64,000 nt of DNA from Inonotus obliquus (GCA_032164295.1 JAJHTX010000013.1:124001-188000), one strand, 5' to 3'; shown: positions 33,301 to 45,883, numbered from the stretch's first letter. Program-made: numbers and translations. Notes: a model not told the origin generated them from the letters alone.

Positions 33301-34921
33301 ATGTCTCGGCCTGGAAACACAGGTCATAATCATCCTCGGACAGCCCTAAAAGTACTCGATCCAAATGTCTCTTCTTCAACAAGGACATCCAAAGCGCCTA
33401 TATCGGATCTGGAGGCTACTAGCCAGTTTGAGAATCCCTCTGTAGGCTCACAGCCCAGACAATCTTCCTCGACGACCTATGAACTTCTCTGCTTGAAGAC
33501 GAATGCCTCGAATGGTTATCCGCGTCTAAACTCTGTAGGCTTAGTTTGTGATTCTAACCAAACAACTTTGGCGGGGTCATACATATCCAGCACCGCAGTA
33601 CCACCTATCCAACACACAAATCCTCCCACGAGTAAGAAGATATTAGAGGGATTTGGGTATAGAGGGCGTGGAGGAATAAGATTCCTGACTAATATTATGA
33701 TTGAAGGGACGGAACTGACGGCTTTAGTGGACAGCGGGTCTAGCACTACGATCGTTTATCGCGATGCAGTCAAACAACATTTAATCGGAGCCCAACCCAA
33801 AGGTACGCTTGCTGGTCGCTTTCCGTCTTACGAAACCCAAACCGAGACCGAAACGGCATACGTGTACGAATTTGGCATGGTGCTTGGTTGCAGAAGTAAA
33901 GAGAAAATAGTTATTATTGATAACCCTGATCAACCGGTCCGCGCCTCTACTTCTTCATTTCTAAATGGAAGCTGGGGATTTTCTGCCGTCATTGGCTTCG
34001 GGGAGTTAGAGAGAGGAGGAGAAGCGTTCACTAAAGGCTACGTTCACATCGTCGATACTATTTTGAAACAGCAGGGCAATGCTCATTTGCATAACGTCCT
34101 AACCATAACGATCTACCCATGGGAAAAAAATGACAAAGGACAGTACCACTTTCGGGGATACGTTGAAATTGGAGCTCTTGATCCCAGAGATAATCGCATT
34201 AGCTATATAAAGGAACATAGAGCTGAAGAGAGCCCATTGACAAATTTTCGATTTCACATTCAGTATGGACGTTACTATTTGAAAAATGCCGAGAAAACAA
34301 GAATGAAGGGTGATTTTAGTGGAGGTTTTGATACCGGCGCACCTGGGATCTTTGTCAAAAAGTGGCTATTCGAGGAACTCATGAAATACCTGAGGACAGA
34401 TGGATACAACCCGGTAGAGAAGAAGGTAGGTGGAATTACCATGTTGATACTTTCGGAAAAAGAACATCAAAAAATCCAAGACAAGAAGAAAGTATTGACA
34501 TTCAAGTCCGACATCTTCGCTTCGCAAGGTGAAAAAAAAACGGTTGAAGTACTAGTACCCCTCACTTTTGCGGCGGGGTTTAATGATGTTCGTCAAGATA
34601 AACATGCGGCAACAGTGATGCTAGACGAAACAGGGAACCTTGAAAACCACAAGAGGGATCTTCTACTTGGACTCCCATATTGTAAGCACTTTGCTTCATT
34701 TGGTCATCATGAAGTAGATATTGACTCGTTACTTCAAAGACCAAGCATTAGCTGAGCAGAAACGACGAATAGTGATCCAAAACCCTAGTGGACGTGATAG
34801 TAATTTACCACATAAAGTAGGTATTTTTCCAGTGCATACGGAGAAGTCTACCGCCAAGAGGAAACTAGAGGAGGGTACAAGCAGCTCGACTTCACGTCAG
34901 CGTCGCAAGCATCGATATTGA
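33301..34921 (+). CDS. Pepsin-like (A1-type) aspartic protease-domain protein, intact paralogue
   Basis: Two exons, 33301-34681 and 34740-34921, encode 520 residues. Residues 1 to about 115 are Ser/Thr-rich and look disordered, with no signal peptide. The protease-like domain follows, with D144 in LVDSGSSTTIV and D344 in FDTGAPGIFV, 200 residues apart as expected for a bilobed pepsin fold rather than a retropepsin dimer. Between them GYVEIGALDPRD resembles the GGxD segment of pepsins. A basic tail ends RQRRKHRY. The lack of a secretion signal and the nuclear-localisation-like tail suggest an intracellular protein. The intron position matches the broken paralogue. Both Asp residues are present, but activity is unproven and the domain is divergent. 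Confidence 0.75.
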
Positions 34922-35954
34922 TGTTGGATTTCGGAGAACAGGCTTAGTGCATATTGGCGGATGACCTTGACCTGATGGATCCTGTCTTAACAATGGCCTG
35001 GCGATATAAGCGGAGTGATTACAGCTTGTATTAGTGTGCCTTGATCTGGAGCTTACTGTTGTGTGGATATCATTCCGTCTTTATGCTAAGGAACATACAA
35101 GTTTATCGCACGCCATTTGCTGCAAGGCGAGTGACGTATACATTTCCAACCACTGTGTAAACCATGAAGATCCTGGCTTGCGGTGGTTACGTTCTCCGAC
35201 ATCAAATAGGGTAACCTATTCGTGAGGGTATGATTCTTGAAGTATTTCTCTTCATCTTCTTCAATACCAGTCGAATTGAGACCATCTCAAGCCTTACTAG
35301 CTAACCAAGGAGAATGCCTTGGGTGGCTGCTGAAAGTGAACTGAACGCACATATCTAGAGTCAAGTTCTTGTCGTGATGGTCCAATGCATTGAGGATTCG
35401 TAGTTTGAACCATAAGATTTGTGCATGCACGATGACGCATGAATAGTCCACGAGAGTAATACACCGGGCCGTTCCAAGGTTTAAACTTTACAGGACGCAA
35501 CAATCTATTCTAAATGACGAAATAAGTGGCCAATGAGACAAGAAACCAAAAATTAAATGAGGTTACTACTCACTTTGACAATAGCTCTTGCACGCCTGCC
35601 TTCCCTGCCTCCCAATAAATACGTACCCATGTATGCACGAGTTCTCCATCGCAAGAAGCGTAGGTAGGACATCACGCTCATGATCGCTCTCATCCTCGTC
35701 CCTGTCTGACTCGTTGACGAAGAGGAAGAAGCGAATCCGAGGGACGACGCCCTTGCGCGGAGACGATAGAGTTCGGTATCTAGGTCGTGACATCATTCCA
35801 AGGAATATATGCATGATGTGTAAAGAACGGGACGCGAGTGACGAGAGCATGAAACGTACCGGATCGTACAAGTGAAAGATGACCGAAACTCCCCGGCCTC
35901 TCCTCTCTACAGCGGAGACAAAGTTCTTCACGCCGAATGAAAAATGGGCGTGAA
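34922..35954. other. Intergenic, no supported gene
   Basis: Short frames only, the longest being minus-strand 35566-35931 with an Asp/Glu/Arg-rich stretch. I do not recognise it and see no matching exon chain. Confidence 0.35.
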
Positions 35955-37089
35955 AATACCTTTCACTGACGCGGCATATTCCAGACAGAGATTCTTCATC
36001 TGATTTTCTTCACTTAGCCACTGAAAGACTCAGAAAGAGTGCTTACTCGAGCTATCAAGCATGTCCTTCAGAAGACCACTACCAATAGCCACTTCACGAC
36101 GCACAACAAAGGAAAATCAGTCACAGCTGACAATCTTAACCCGATCACCCTTTGTGTGTTAAGAGAGATGACTTTCCTTCTCTGCGAGTTCTTTGCCCAT
36201 GGCGGTGGAACAAGAATGCTTGATGTGTTAGCGGTGTGACAATTCGCGTCCCCGCGTGACGAGCATGCCCGTTCGTCACTCACTTCCCAACCGCCACCAA
36301 CAATGTCACGTCGCGGAGACGGTAGCTTCGGGCTGTTTGCTTCGCGCCGAACGCGAGGATCATTCCGAGGAAACAGTAGCGGCACAAGCTCACCAAGAGG
36401 AGGAAGAGGAAGAGGGGGTCGGGGCGCCTCGAACGCGAATGCTGTCATTGCAGTGCCCACGAAGGATGAGGAGGGAACTCAGCTTGCCGAGGGATTCGAG
36501 CAAATCAGGATCAATGACGAAGTGAACGAGAAACTTGGATTTTCTCGAATACAGGAAGGACCAAGACGAGAAGGTTGGTTAATCAACATACGTCCTGTAA
36601 GCTGAGCTCTGTTCCAACGCAACTAACTTTTCAAGAGTTTTTTCGTAGACCCTTGTCCGAGACCCCGACTACCCGTCCGGAAGGGGTGCAGTAGGCTTCT
36701 ACTTCATCGAAAATGACGGCGTCATGTTTGAGACCACGTTTCAATATGAACCTTATTTCTGTATTTATTGCAAGGTATGTGGTCGCCTCTACTCTCGTCA
36801 TCAAGCCCCTGACTATTGGCATTCAGAGTGGAACAGAGACGGTTGTAGAGGAGTGTCTCAACAAGTCATACGAGGGTCATACGAGGGTCTTATCTGTCGA
36901 ATAGTACGCGAACGGAAAGAAGACCTTAAAGTTAAACTCCCCAATCATCTCATGGGTCATCGTCGCCTGCATCTTCAGCTGTGCTTCCGTAACGTCTTCG
37001 ATCTGTTCGCCATGCGCCGAGAGATTGTTCCACTGGCCATGGGGAATGGCTCAAAGCTCAACGCTGTTGATGCGTATGCCGAAGTCATT
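35955..37089 (+). repeat. 1.1-kb duplication, copy 1 (POL2 5' region)
   Basis: Nearly identical to 41061-42187 in the same orientation. It starts at AATACCTTTCACTGACG and ends at GAAGTCATT, where the two sequences diverge abruptly. Small differences include a 10-nt segment present only in copy 2 near 41105 and an 11-nt tandem duplication present only here. Confidence 0.9.
36303..37089 (+). pseudogene. POL2: DNA polymerase epsilon catalytic subunit, 5' fragment (duplicate)
   Basis: Exon 1 (36303-36596) begins MSRRGDGSFG with an Arg/Gly-rich leader and ends in EKLGFSRIQEGPRREGW. Exon 2 (36649-36774) has PSGRGAVGFYFIENDG and YEPYFCIYCK. Exon 3 starts at 36827 (SGTETVVEECLNK). These are the conserved first blocks of Pol2 N-termini. 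An 11-bp tandem duplication at 36866-36887 shifts the frame; in the shifted frame the family continues (PNHLMGHRRLHLQLCFRN ... NAVDAYAEVI) until the duplication ends at 37089. After that come 60 nt of unrelated sequence and a stop. No exonuclease or polymerase domain follows, so this cannot be a working polymerase. Confidence 0.85.
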
Positions 37090-37321
37090 ACGGCAACTGT
37101 AGCTGTAATGTACCCACCTGTAGATAGAATATTATTAGATGCGAGCTAGTGTAGATACACAATTATTTTAGTACATAATTTATTTTGCATTGTCGGTGAG
37201 GCATTGAACTCATCGCAAGTCCCGCTGAGTGTTTTTCCTGCCGTGCCGCGTCGTCAGTCAGTCCAGCAACCACCCCAAGCTTCATCTCGACGCCCTCGAC
37301 GATATCCTGACTTTAGCCACC

Positions 37322-38962
37322 ATGGCCGACGACGAAGGATTTCAGACGGTCGGCTCAAAGAAGTTGCGACAGACAAGCGTCAATCGGAGTGGCTTTTCTT
37401 CACCAGCAGAGCGCTTCATCAATGCGTCTGACATGCAGGTGTTCATGGTACCTTTAGGATTTGGAGGCCTAACCCGTGATAATCTTCCCATTATTCTCAA
37501 TAAAATCAAGGCTCTTCCGGACGAGCGCCAGGTTATCCCTGTGGCGGCCAGTCGTCGGACCGTAGTTTTGCTCGACGCATTCGCCTCTCTCCTCGTATCG
37601 CAGAGGGAAAAGGAGATCATCGCGGTGGCTCTCTCTCCTCGCTCCGAGAAAAACTACATCTTCTGGATTGCAGCGAGTGGCCCCAATAATAGACTAAACG
37701 AGGCCAAGAAACACATGGAAGAGATCTGGTCTATTCTGAAGTGCATTCATGCCGGTATTCCTCCATCGAAGCGGCGCCAGACAACTCCAGACGAAACCGG
37801 GGTGGTATCTGACCCTGCGTCGGACATCTTCCGCAGCTGCTATAACTACTCTCGAGAACGCCTGAAGAAGCACTTCGACAAACCAAGGGATAAGAATATG
37901 CACACTGCTCTCCAGAAAGCGCGCGACGAAGCTGCAAGGTACCACCTCGAGGACGCGCAACTGGCGTTTGTTGACAAGTTGATCGAGCTGTTCCGTCTGT
38001 ACGAGTTATATGAAGCGGGAAACCCTGATCCTATTCAGGCCATAGAGAACGCATACAGTATGATGCGCCAGTGCTCCGAGGTGAATGAATTGCGAAGGAA
38101 GCTTCCCGATCGGAGTTTCGCCTTTCTGGAAACTTTACGTGAGATTCACTTCAGTCACCTTTAGAGAAAAGATTAACATGTGGTCTCTAAAGTTCCTCAG
38201 TGCGGTGGTGTCCACTCCGACGGGACACTATATGGGCGATTGATAGATAAGATGTTGATGCTGGATTCGAGCATCGAGCAGCTGCTAATTCTTTCGGAAT
38301 CCGGGTCCACGGGCAGCATTCTGGATGAAGATGTCACTTTGGAAGTTCGGACTGTGGACGACAGCTTTGGAACCCTTCACTACAATTTTGCGGAAGACCA
38401 ACTTATCAAGGACGCCATGCATGACGATTCTCCGATGGCATACGGTAATTTCCTTCTCAGGATGAAGACTTTTACAACACCGACCGGTTATAGTGTCATA
38501 CAGAAGGATCAAGTTCGCTTCCCAGTTCATGGGGAGTGTGCGCTCCTTGCACACATCGATCAGGCGAAGATCCCTACCTTTAATTATTTCGGCGTATCAA
38601 AGCTGTCCTGTATCGGCTGTTGGTTCTTCTTTCAGGCGTACAACAGCCTTGATTTGAGGCCTTCTGTTCCCAGGTTCTTTGTCCGTGGGACGCATTCAAG
38701 GCAATATCCCTGGGTAGCGCCGCCTGGCATGCCCAATAGGGACGCGACACTACGTGCTATGGAACCGCTCGCCAAAGCATACTTTCGGGAGCTCATACCG
38801 AGAAATATCAGAGATCGCAACCTCTCTGAGAATAGCTCCGGGTCGCTGACCGATCACAAGGTGAAGAAGGACTGGGAGGGTATTTTCGCTAGGGGTAAGA
38901 AGCTGTTCGTGTTGCTTTCCCTATCTGAAATTCTTCAAGTTTCTTACTCATTACTTTCTTGA
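37322..38962 (+). CDS. OTT_1508-like cytidine deaminase-fold protein
   Basis: Exon 1 runs 37322-38138 and exon 2 from 38193; the intron is GTGAGA...AAG, 54 nt. The ATG at 37322 (MADDEGFQTVGSKK) is preferred to a GTG-opened extension. If exon 2 reads through to the stop at 38962 the protein has about 528 residues, but a GTAAGA donor at 38895 and an acceptor at 38965 suggest a short last exon, so the C-terminus is uncertain. The N-terminal 300 residues are helical and charged without a known domain. The C-terminal part has VHGECALL (H at 38528, E at 38534) and SKLSCIGCWFF (cysteines at 38609 and 38618), the H-x-E and C-x2-C zinc sites of a deaminase fold, then FVRGTHSRQYPW. This pattern is that of the fungal OTT_1508-like deaminase family (PF14441). 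Substrate unknown; nucleic acid or nucleotide is the family prediction. Confidence 0.75.
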
Positions 38963-41060
38963 AAGACCTCCTGTCGCTCCTCCTGTGAAGAAATGACTGA
39001 GTCGTCACTCATCCTTGGAATGAAATTATCTCCTATGAGTCTGCCCTTCCATTAAATTTGCTGTTTCTCTGTCTGTCCGCAATTTCTACACAGTCGCTGT
39101 GATATTCCAGCTACTTCTCTTTTGTCTGTCTGACGTACAAATGGTATCATGATGCAACCGTTTGTAAGACAACTATAATAGGATACCATGTCGTATCGCA
39201 ATCACGAGGACTCCCTGTTGTCATCAGCAGTCATGTTACCCATCTCGCTCTGGTACAACTCAGGTTACTAGTGATCACGTTCCCTTCGATCGTACCGTGT
39301 GTCTACAACAAGTCATGGATTTACCTGGAAATACCTGCATGATAATTAAGAGTTAGTCACTATCAGCAATTACTGCACTTTCATGGTGAACTTCAAGGTA
39401 TTAGCGGGCATCCATTCTCTTCATCCAGGGTACCACTGGGCTTGCACCTAGGCCACTGGCTCCGTCTCAAAATTCCCAGAAGCGGGCGGATGTCCTGGCG
39501 TCTTAGTGCGCTATGTACAGCGCTTTCGTTTCTGAATTGCTACACATACCCGATACGATTCAGTATTAGATAGTAACTGGGATGGTTGAGGAATACGATG
39601 TACTTTGCTCTCCTTCATGCCTTTACCCAGATCTAGGCGGTCAGCACGGTTGATAATAGTTTTAATTGCAATGTTTCTCTCGTCTTTCAACGTGAACGGC
39701 GAACGACGCCGAATCTGCCCTGAACGTCTTACGAGAAGTGGCCACTTCACGCTGTGGGCTATCGAGCAAGCTACGCGTCAAGTCGGGGTTTTGTGCGTCT
39801 TGCCATTGATATTGCACGTCCAAGTTTCGGAAGGGCCAATCAATGACACCGTCTATTCATTGATGAGGCTGAGTGAAACCAAGTGATGGACCAATCACCT
39901 GTTAGCGAATATCCTGAATTGGATGTACAGAGCATTCTATCCACGGTGAGGCCTTATGATTCGATCGTTTCTTCTCTCCGCACTGCAACCGGAGAGTGTT
40001 TCGCAATGACCTGTGTTTGTTGGCCGTAATTTGCTAGAACGACCTCGAGAAACTCCATTCCGGGTGGGGACATTCGTCATCCGCCTTGGCGTCACCGCCG
40101 ACAGCTTCTGGTTATCTACCAGTGAGTTCCGGCGCTGCATTGCATTTCCGTAGTCTCTCGTATTCCTCATCGCGGGGCACTACTAAGCTGAATTTCGTGG
40201 TAAACTCCGCTGACTCTTCTTCATCGGTAAATATCCAAATGACACGAGAGCCCTTGGAGAATGACTCACGCAATCGGATAGGTGTACGTTCCTGTCTCAT
40301 CCGCATCCGCTTCTTTCATGTCGATCAATATAACAACCTTCGTCAACTCGTGTCTCCATCTTATCTTTACTGTCGCCCAAGCATCTGCGAGATGTACTGA
40401 AAGCTGACCCGCACTTGACCTAACCTGACCTAGACAAAATCAAGGTGCCTTGAAGGACCCTCCAGTGAGGTATGTACAACTTCCGTGGCGCAGTACGAGA
40501 GGCTTACGGAACCGAATTAAATATGGACTCTTTAACACGATCTTGAGTCTTTTTGTGCAGGCAGGTCGCATCGTAAGAGCACGTTTTTCCTTGTGACATA
40601 GTTAAAACCGCTTCCTCATGTGAGATAGTTACGAGCTACGATAGGAATGCCAGCCGGTGTCGACGAAACGAATCAAACGTTTCGGGGTTTGGTGAATACG
40701 ATCGAAGCTGTATGTGCCTAATCGCAGCTCTGGTTGTTGAAGTCACAGTACGTACAAGTAGGGTGATTATGATGATAACAGTATGTGTAAAGTTCAAGCT
40801 TCATAGTAATCAGCTGCCACGAACCTAGGAAGAGGTCAGACGCCGCCGGCCTTTGTAAAGCGCAGTTACCCACCCCACAGTACCAATGCAATTTCGGGAA
40901 TTATCCTTCCCTAGGAAATCGGGAACATCCTTCGGGTTCTGAGAGTTTTCGTACAGCTTCTTATACAAAAGATAATCGAGAAGCTTCTCATCAATAATTC
41001 CCCTGTTGGGTCGTGTTCGTCGTGAGGAAGGAACGTGCAGAATGAAAAAAACGGTGAGAC
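38963..41060. other. Intergenic with an unrecognised minus-strand coding remnant
   Basis: About 2.1 kb. On the minus strand between about 40306 and 39950 two blocks look protein-like: RVIWIFTDEEESAEFTTKF and, in another frame, GMEFLEVVLANYGQQTQVI; a stop and frame change separate them. I do not recognise the family. Nothing else is supported. Confidence 0.3.
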
Positions 41061-42187
41061 AATACCTTTCACTGACGCGGCATATTCCAGACAGAGATTC
41101 TTCGAATCCAACATCTGATTTTCTTCACTTAGCCACTGAAAGACTCAGAAAGAGTGCTTACTCGAGCTATCAAGCATGTCCTTCAGAAGACCACTACCAA
41201 TAGCCACTTCACGACGCACAACAAAGGAAAATCAGTCACAGCTGACAATCTTAACCCGATCACCCTTTGTGTGTTAAGAGAGATGACTTTCCTTCTCTGC
41301 GAGTTCTTTGCCCATGGCGGTGGAACAAGAATGCTTGATGTGTTAGCGGTGTGACAATTCGCGTCCCCGCGTGACGAGCGTGCCCGTTCGTCATTCACTA
41401 CCCGACCGCCACCAACAATGTCACGTCGCGGAGGCGGTAGCTTCGGGCTGTCTGCTTCGCGCCGAACGCGAGGATCATTCCGAGGAAACAGTAGCGGCAC
41501 AAGCTCACCAAGAGGAGGAAGAGGAAGAGGGGGTCGGGGCGCCTCGAACGCGAATGCTGTCATTGCAGTGCCCACGAAGGACGAGGAGGGAACTCAGCTT
41601 GCCGAAAGATTCGAGCAAATCAGGATCAATGACGAAGTGAATGAGAAACTTGGATTTTCTCGAATACAGGAAGGACCAAGACGAGAAGGTTGGTTAATCA
41701 ACATACGTCCTGTAAGCTGAGCTCTGTTCCAACGCAACTAACTTTTCAAGAGTTTTTTCGTAGACCCTTGTCCGAGATCCCGACCAACCGTCCGGAAGGG
41801 CTGCAGTAGGCTTCTACTTCATCGAAAATGACGGCGTCATGTTTGAGACCACGTTTCAATATGAACCTTATTTCTGTATTTCTTGCAAGGTATGTGGTCG
41901 CCTCTACTCTCGTCATCAAGCTCCTGACTATTGGCATTCAGAGTGGAACAGAGACGATTGTAGAGGAGTGTCTCAACAAGTAATACGAGGGTCTTATCTG
42001 TCGAATAGTACGCGATCGGAAAGAAGACCCTAAACTCCCGAATCATCCCATGAGTCATCATCGCCTATATCTTCAGCTATGCTTCCGTAACGTCTCCGAT
42101 CTGTTCGCCGTGCGCCGAGAGATTGTTCCACTGGCGATGGAGAATGGCTCAAAGCTCAACGCTGTTGATGCGTATGCCGAAGTCATT
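41061..42187 (+). repeat. 1.1-kb duplication, copy 2 (POL2 5' region)
   Basis: Pairs with 35955-37089. Unlike copy 1, homology to POL2 continues past its end, so this copy keeps the original downstream context and copy 1 is the derived fragment. Confidence 0.88.
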
Positions 42188-45100
42188 GACATGTCAGAGT
42201 CAAGTATGCGGATGGAAGTTCGTGGGCCGCCGAAGCGGTTGCTTTAAACGGGCTCTCAAAAGCTGCTAAAGATTCGGACCCTCGTGACGCTATCATAGAC
42301 GTACGAGAGTTCGATGTCCCTTATTACCTTCGTGTGGCTATCGATAACGAACTTCGTGTCGCTTGATGGTACACCGTTTCATTCACGGCAGGTCTACCGC
42401 AATTCACAGTCATGGATCGAGTGAAGCGAGCTCGTCCTGTCGTCCTTGCATACGATATTGAAACGACGAAGGCTCCGCTGAAGTTTCATGACAGTGCTAC
42501 GGATCAGGTTATGATGATTTCATATATGATCGATGGCCAGGGCTTCCTCATCATTAATCTCGAGATCGTCAACGAAGACATAGATGATTTTGAGTACACG
42601 CGAAAGGAAGGTATAGAAGGCCCCTTCTCCATCTTCAACGAACCCGACGAAGCGGCGACTATCACACGCTTCTTCCAGCACTTCCCGGATGTAAAGCCAG
42701 CTGTCATGGCCACTTTCAACGGTGAGTTCTTCGATTTTCCGTTTCTATGTGCGCGAGCGAAGGTGCATGGGGTCGACATATTCCTTGAGATCGGCTTCGC
42801 AAAAGACTCAGAGGACGAGTTCAAGAGCCATATGGACTGCTTCAGATGGGTCAAGCGAGACTCGTATCTGCCTCAGGGTAGCCAAGGTTTGAAAGCTTTC
42901 ACAACTGCGGAGTCGGGCTATGATCCTATTGAGTTGGACCCCGACCTTATAACTCCGTAAGCTAGCCTTTTCTGATTCATTCAACTCTTACTAAACAACC
43001 GACCAGTCACGCGATCGAGCAGCCTCAGACGCTTGCACAATATCCGGTCTCTGATGCCGTGGCAACGTACTATCTATATATAAAATACGTACACCCTTTC
43101 ATTTTCTCGCTTTGCAACATTAACCCTCTGAATCCCGATGAAGTGCTGCGGAAGGGTACAGGGACTCTCTGTGAGAAGCTTCACATGACAAGTTTTGTGC
43201 TACTCGTGTACCGAAGGAAGCTCATCCAGCATCCGGGTTGAAGCTTACAGAGCACACATCATCATGCCGAATAGGCATGAGGATTCCCGTGGCAATTTGT
43301 TTGAATGCCACCTGCTATCGTCTGAGACCTACGTCGGCGGACACGTCGAAGCCCTCGAATCAGGGATTTTCAGGAGCGACATTGCAACGAATTGCAAGAT
43401 TGTTCCAGAAGCACCATAAAAAGTAATTCGGTTTATTACGAATTCGATCAAATGACAGTTCTGACTACCCATTTGTTAGTTTATCGACGAATCAGGCGCG
43501 GCTTTGAATTTCCATATTGTCGAGGAATCCAAATGTTCCTTAGATGATGTTTGAAATTATGGCCAGGTAAAAGGCGAGATACGGCCTGCTCTGGAACTCA
43601 TGCGCGATAATCCTATTCGATTCGACAAGCTGCTTATATATCTTCTGGATGTCGCCACAACGTATTCAAACCTAATGTTATCGAATAGAACCTGACTCAG
43701 TCGTCGACGAGTCGGTCTGTGCAGTTTGCGATTTTAATCACCCTGGAACGATATGTGATCGCCGCATGTCATGGGCATGGCGAGGAGAGTTCCTCCCAGC
43801 AGCGAGATGAGTACAACATGGTTGGGCACGCCCTAGTTCAGGAGTTATTCCCGCCGAAGAAGCCTGGGTCCCCAGCGACATTTTACGGATCTGTCGCCGA
43901 GCGAGCAAACTGCCTTGTTGCACAAGCGACTCGGGGTTTATTTTCGCAAAGTGTACAAGAAAACCAAGGAAACGCGTGTCGTGGAGCGCGAGACCATCAT
44001 CTGTCAACGAAAAAAACCTTTTTACATCGACACTGTACGTCGTTTCGTGACCGACGGTATGAATACAAGGGTCTCCACAAAAAGCGGAAGGAGACTTATG
44101 ATGGTCTGTTGGGCTCCAGTGGTGCCGTGAGCTGGAAGAAGCGCAGAAGATGATTGTCATCCACGACTCAATACAGCTGGCTCACAAGTGCATTCTGAAT
44201 TCGTTCTACGGATGTGTCATGCGCAAGGGAGCGCGATGGCATTCTATGGGTATGGCTGGTATAACATGCTTGACGGGGGCAACAATCATTCAAACGGCAC
44301 GACAACTTGTGGAACAGATCACACATTCTTTGGAACTGGACATGGATGGCCTTTGGTGCATGCTCCCAGGCGTCTTCCCCGAGAAAATCAAATTTCAGCT
44401 GACTAACGGAAAGGCCTTGGCCATCTCATACCCGTGCACTACGCTCAACCATCTCGTTCATGCAAAGTTCACGAACCATCAATATCATGACCTTGACGCG
44501 GAGACCGGCCAGTACAGAGTTCATAGCGAAAACTCGATTTTCTTCGAACTCGATGGGCCAAAGAAGGCAATGATTCTTCCATCGTCGAAGGAGGAGGATA
44601 AGCTACTAAAGAAACGCTACGCCGTATTCAACGATAACGGATCTCTCGCAGAACTGAAAGGTTTCGAGGTCAAGCGGCGCGGGAACTGCAACGCATCAAG
44701 ATCTTCCAGTCTCACATCTTTGAGAAGTTCTTATTGTGCTCCACGTTACAGGAATGCTATGCAGCTGTTGCCGAGATTGCGAATCGTTGGCTTAATTTCA
44801 GCAAAGCAGAAAGCCTCTGCGACGAGGAGCTCGTCGATCTTATTGCGGAGAATCGGAGTATGTCGAGGACTCTTGCAGAATATTCCGGCCAAAAGTCTAT
44901 TTCAATCAGCACTGCAAAGCGCGTCACCGAGTTCTTGGGTGACCAAGTGGTTAAAGACAAGGGATTAGCCTGCAAGTTCGTCATTTCAGCAAAACCAATA
45001 GGGGCACCCGAGCGCGCCGTCCCTGTTGCCATCTTCTCCGCTGAAGAGAGCGTCATGAGAACGTACCTCTGCAAATGTCTCAAAGACAACAATCCTTAGA

Positions 45101-45240
45101 GTTTCGAACTGAGAGCCGTCTTAAACTGTGAGTATTACATCGAGCGCCTGGGTTCTGTTATACAGAAACCCATCACCATTCCAGCAGCAATGCAGAAATT
45201 GCCTAATCCGGTACCGCGTATTCGGCATCCTGATTGCCCG
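41418..45240 (+). pseudogene. POL2: DNA polymerase epsilon catalytic subunit pseudogene, N-terminal half
   Basis: Pol2 homology runs in order for 3.8 kb. Exon 1 is 41418-41711 and exon 2 41764-41889; exon 3 starts at 41942 and meets a TAA at 41981-41983. Then come PNHPMSHHRLYLQLCFRN (about 42040), the 3'-5' exonuclease block 42412-42957 with [23 protein letters not shown] and [13 protein letters not shown], and [18 protein letters not shown] at 43060. The polymerase domain follows with [38 protein letters not shown] (44150-), a motif C reading [14 protein letters not shown], and [12 protein letters not shown]. Homology ends near 45240 ([12 protein letters not shown]). Multiple stops and frameshifts (43190, 43560-43700, 43900-44150, 44690, 45100) rule out function. 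A functional POL2 must exist elsewhere, since the gene is essential. Confidence 0.9.
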
Positions 45241-45883
45241 TATCGGCTTTTTCTTATTGCTTTAGTGTCGCCATGGGTAGAATAATGCCTAAGGATTGGG
45301 CTCTGACAGCTTCGCATCTGTAAAGGCATAAATCAGGAATGAGCTCGACAACCGGCTTCTCAGAGGCCAACCTTTTCTCCAGTATAATCTTACGTGGGCG
45401 TTGGATTTCGATACCCTCTTGAGATGAGACTTCATGGTGCGGTCATCTTCACTGGCGGTAACGACCGGGACATGTCCATGAGTTCCCGTCGCGTCATCTG
45501 CGCGAGAAAATTCGGTATTCTGGACGTGACATGAAATTCGGTCAAAGCCGGAAGAAGTGAGGGTTTAGTTTTTCAGCGGCGACTCTCATCTAACAGATTG
45601 GCATTGGGTCATCATCGCGCCAGACTCTTCGAGGCCGAAGGCGCTAACGTTGTTCGCGGTCACTGTCAGGATGTGCCGGTTATTCTTCCGCCGTAAATTC
45701 GTGACAGTCTTGTTCTTCTGGGTCCGCAGTATTGCGCAGTGATGGGAGATGTCCGACAACATATAAACTTATTTATTGAATTGGAGACTTATTCTCGGCG
45801 CACGCGGTCATATGAGTGAATATAAAGGTCTTAATCGTCGTCAAGGACGTATCGTCCCGCCATCAGCAACCTTTCCTGCAATC
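45241..45883. other. Intergenic and promoter of a DUF6593 gene
   Basis: From about 45550 it resembles 47390-47732 upstream of the next DUF6593 gene (shared CAGCGGCGACT, GCGCAGTGATGG, TTCTCGGCGCACGCGGTCA). A TATAAAGG lies at about 45821, some 60 nt before the start codon. Confidence 0.5.

Noticed and set aside
36068..36460. Minus-strand 130-codon frames opposite the POL2 exon 1 copies
   Set aside because: Antisense to the Arg/Gly-rich first exon; open only because of base composition.
43738..44160. Minus-strand frame in the POL2 pseudogene
   Set aside because: The plus strand carries clear Pol2 homology across the same bases.
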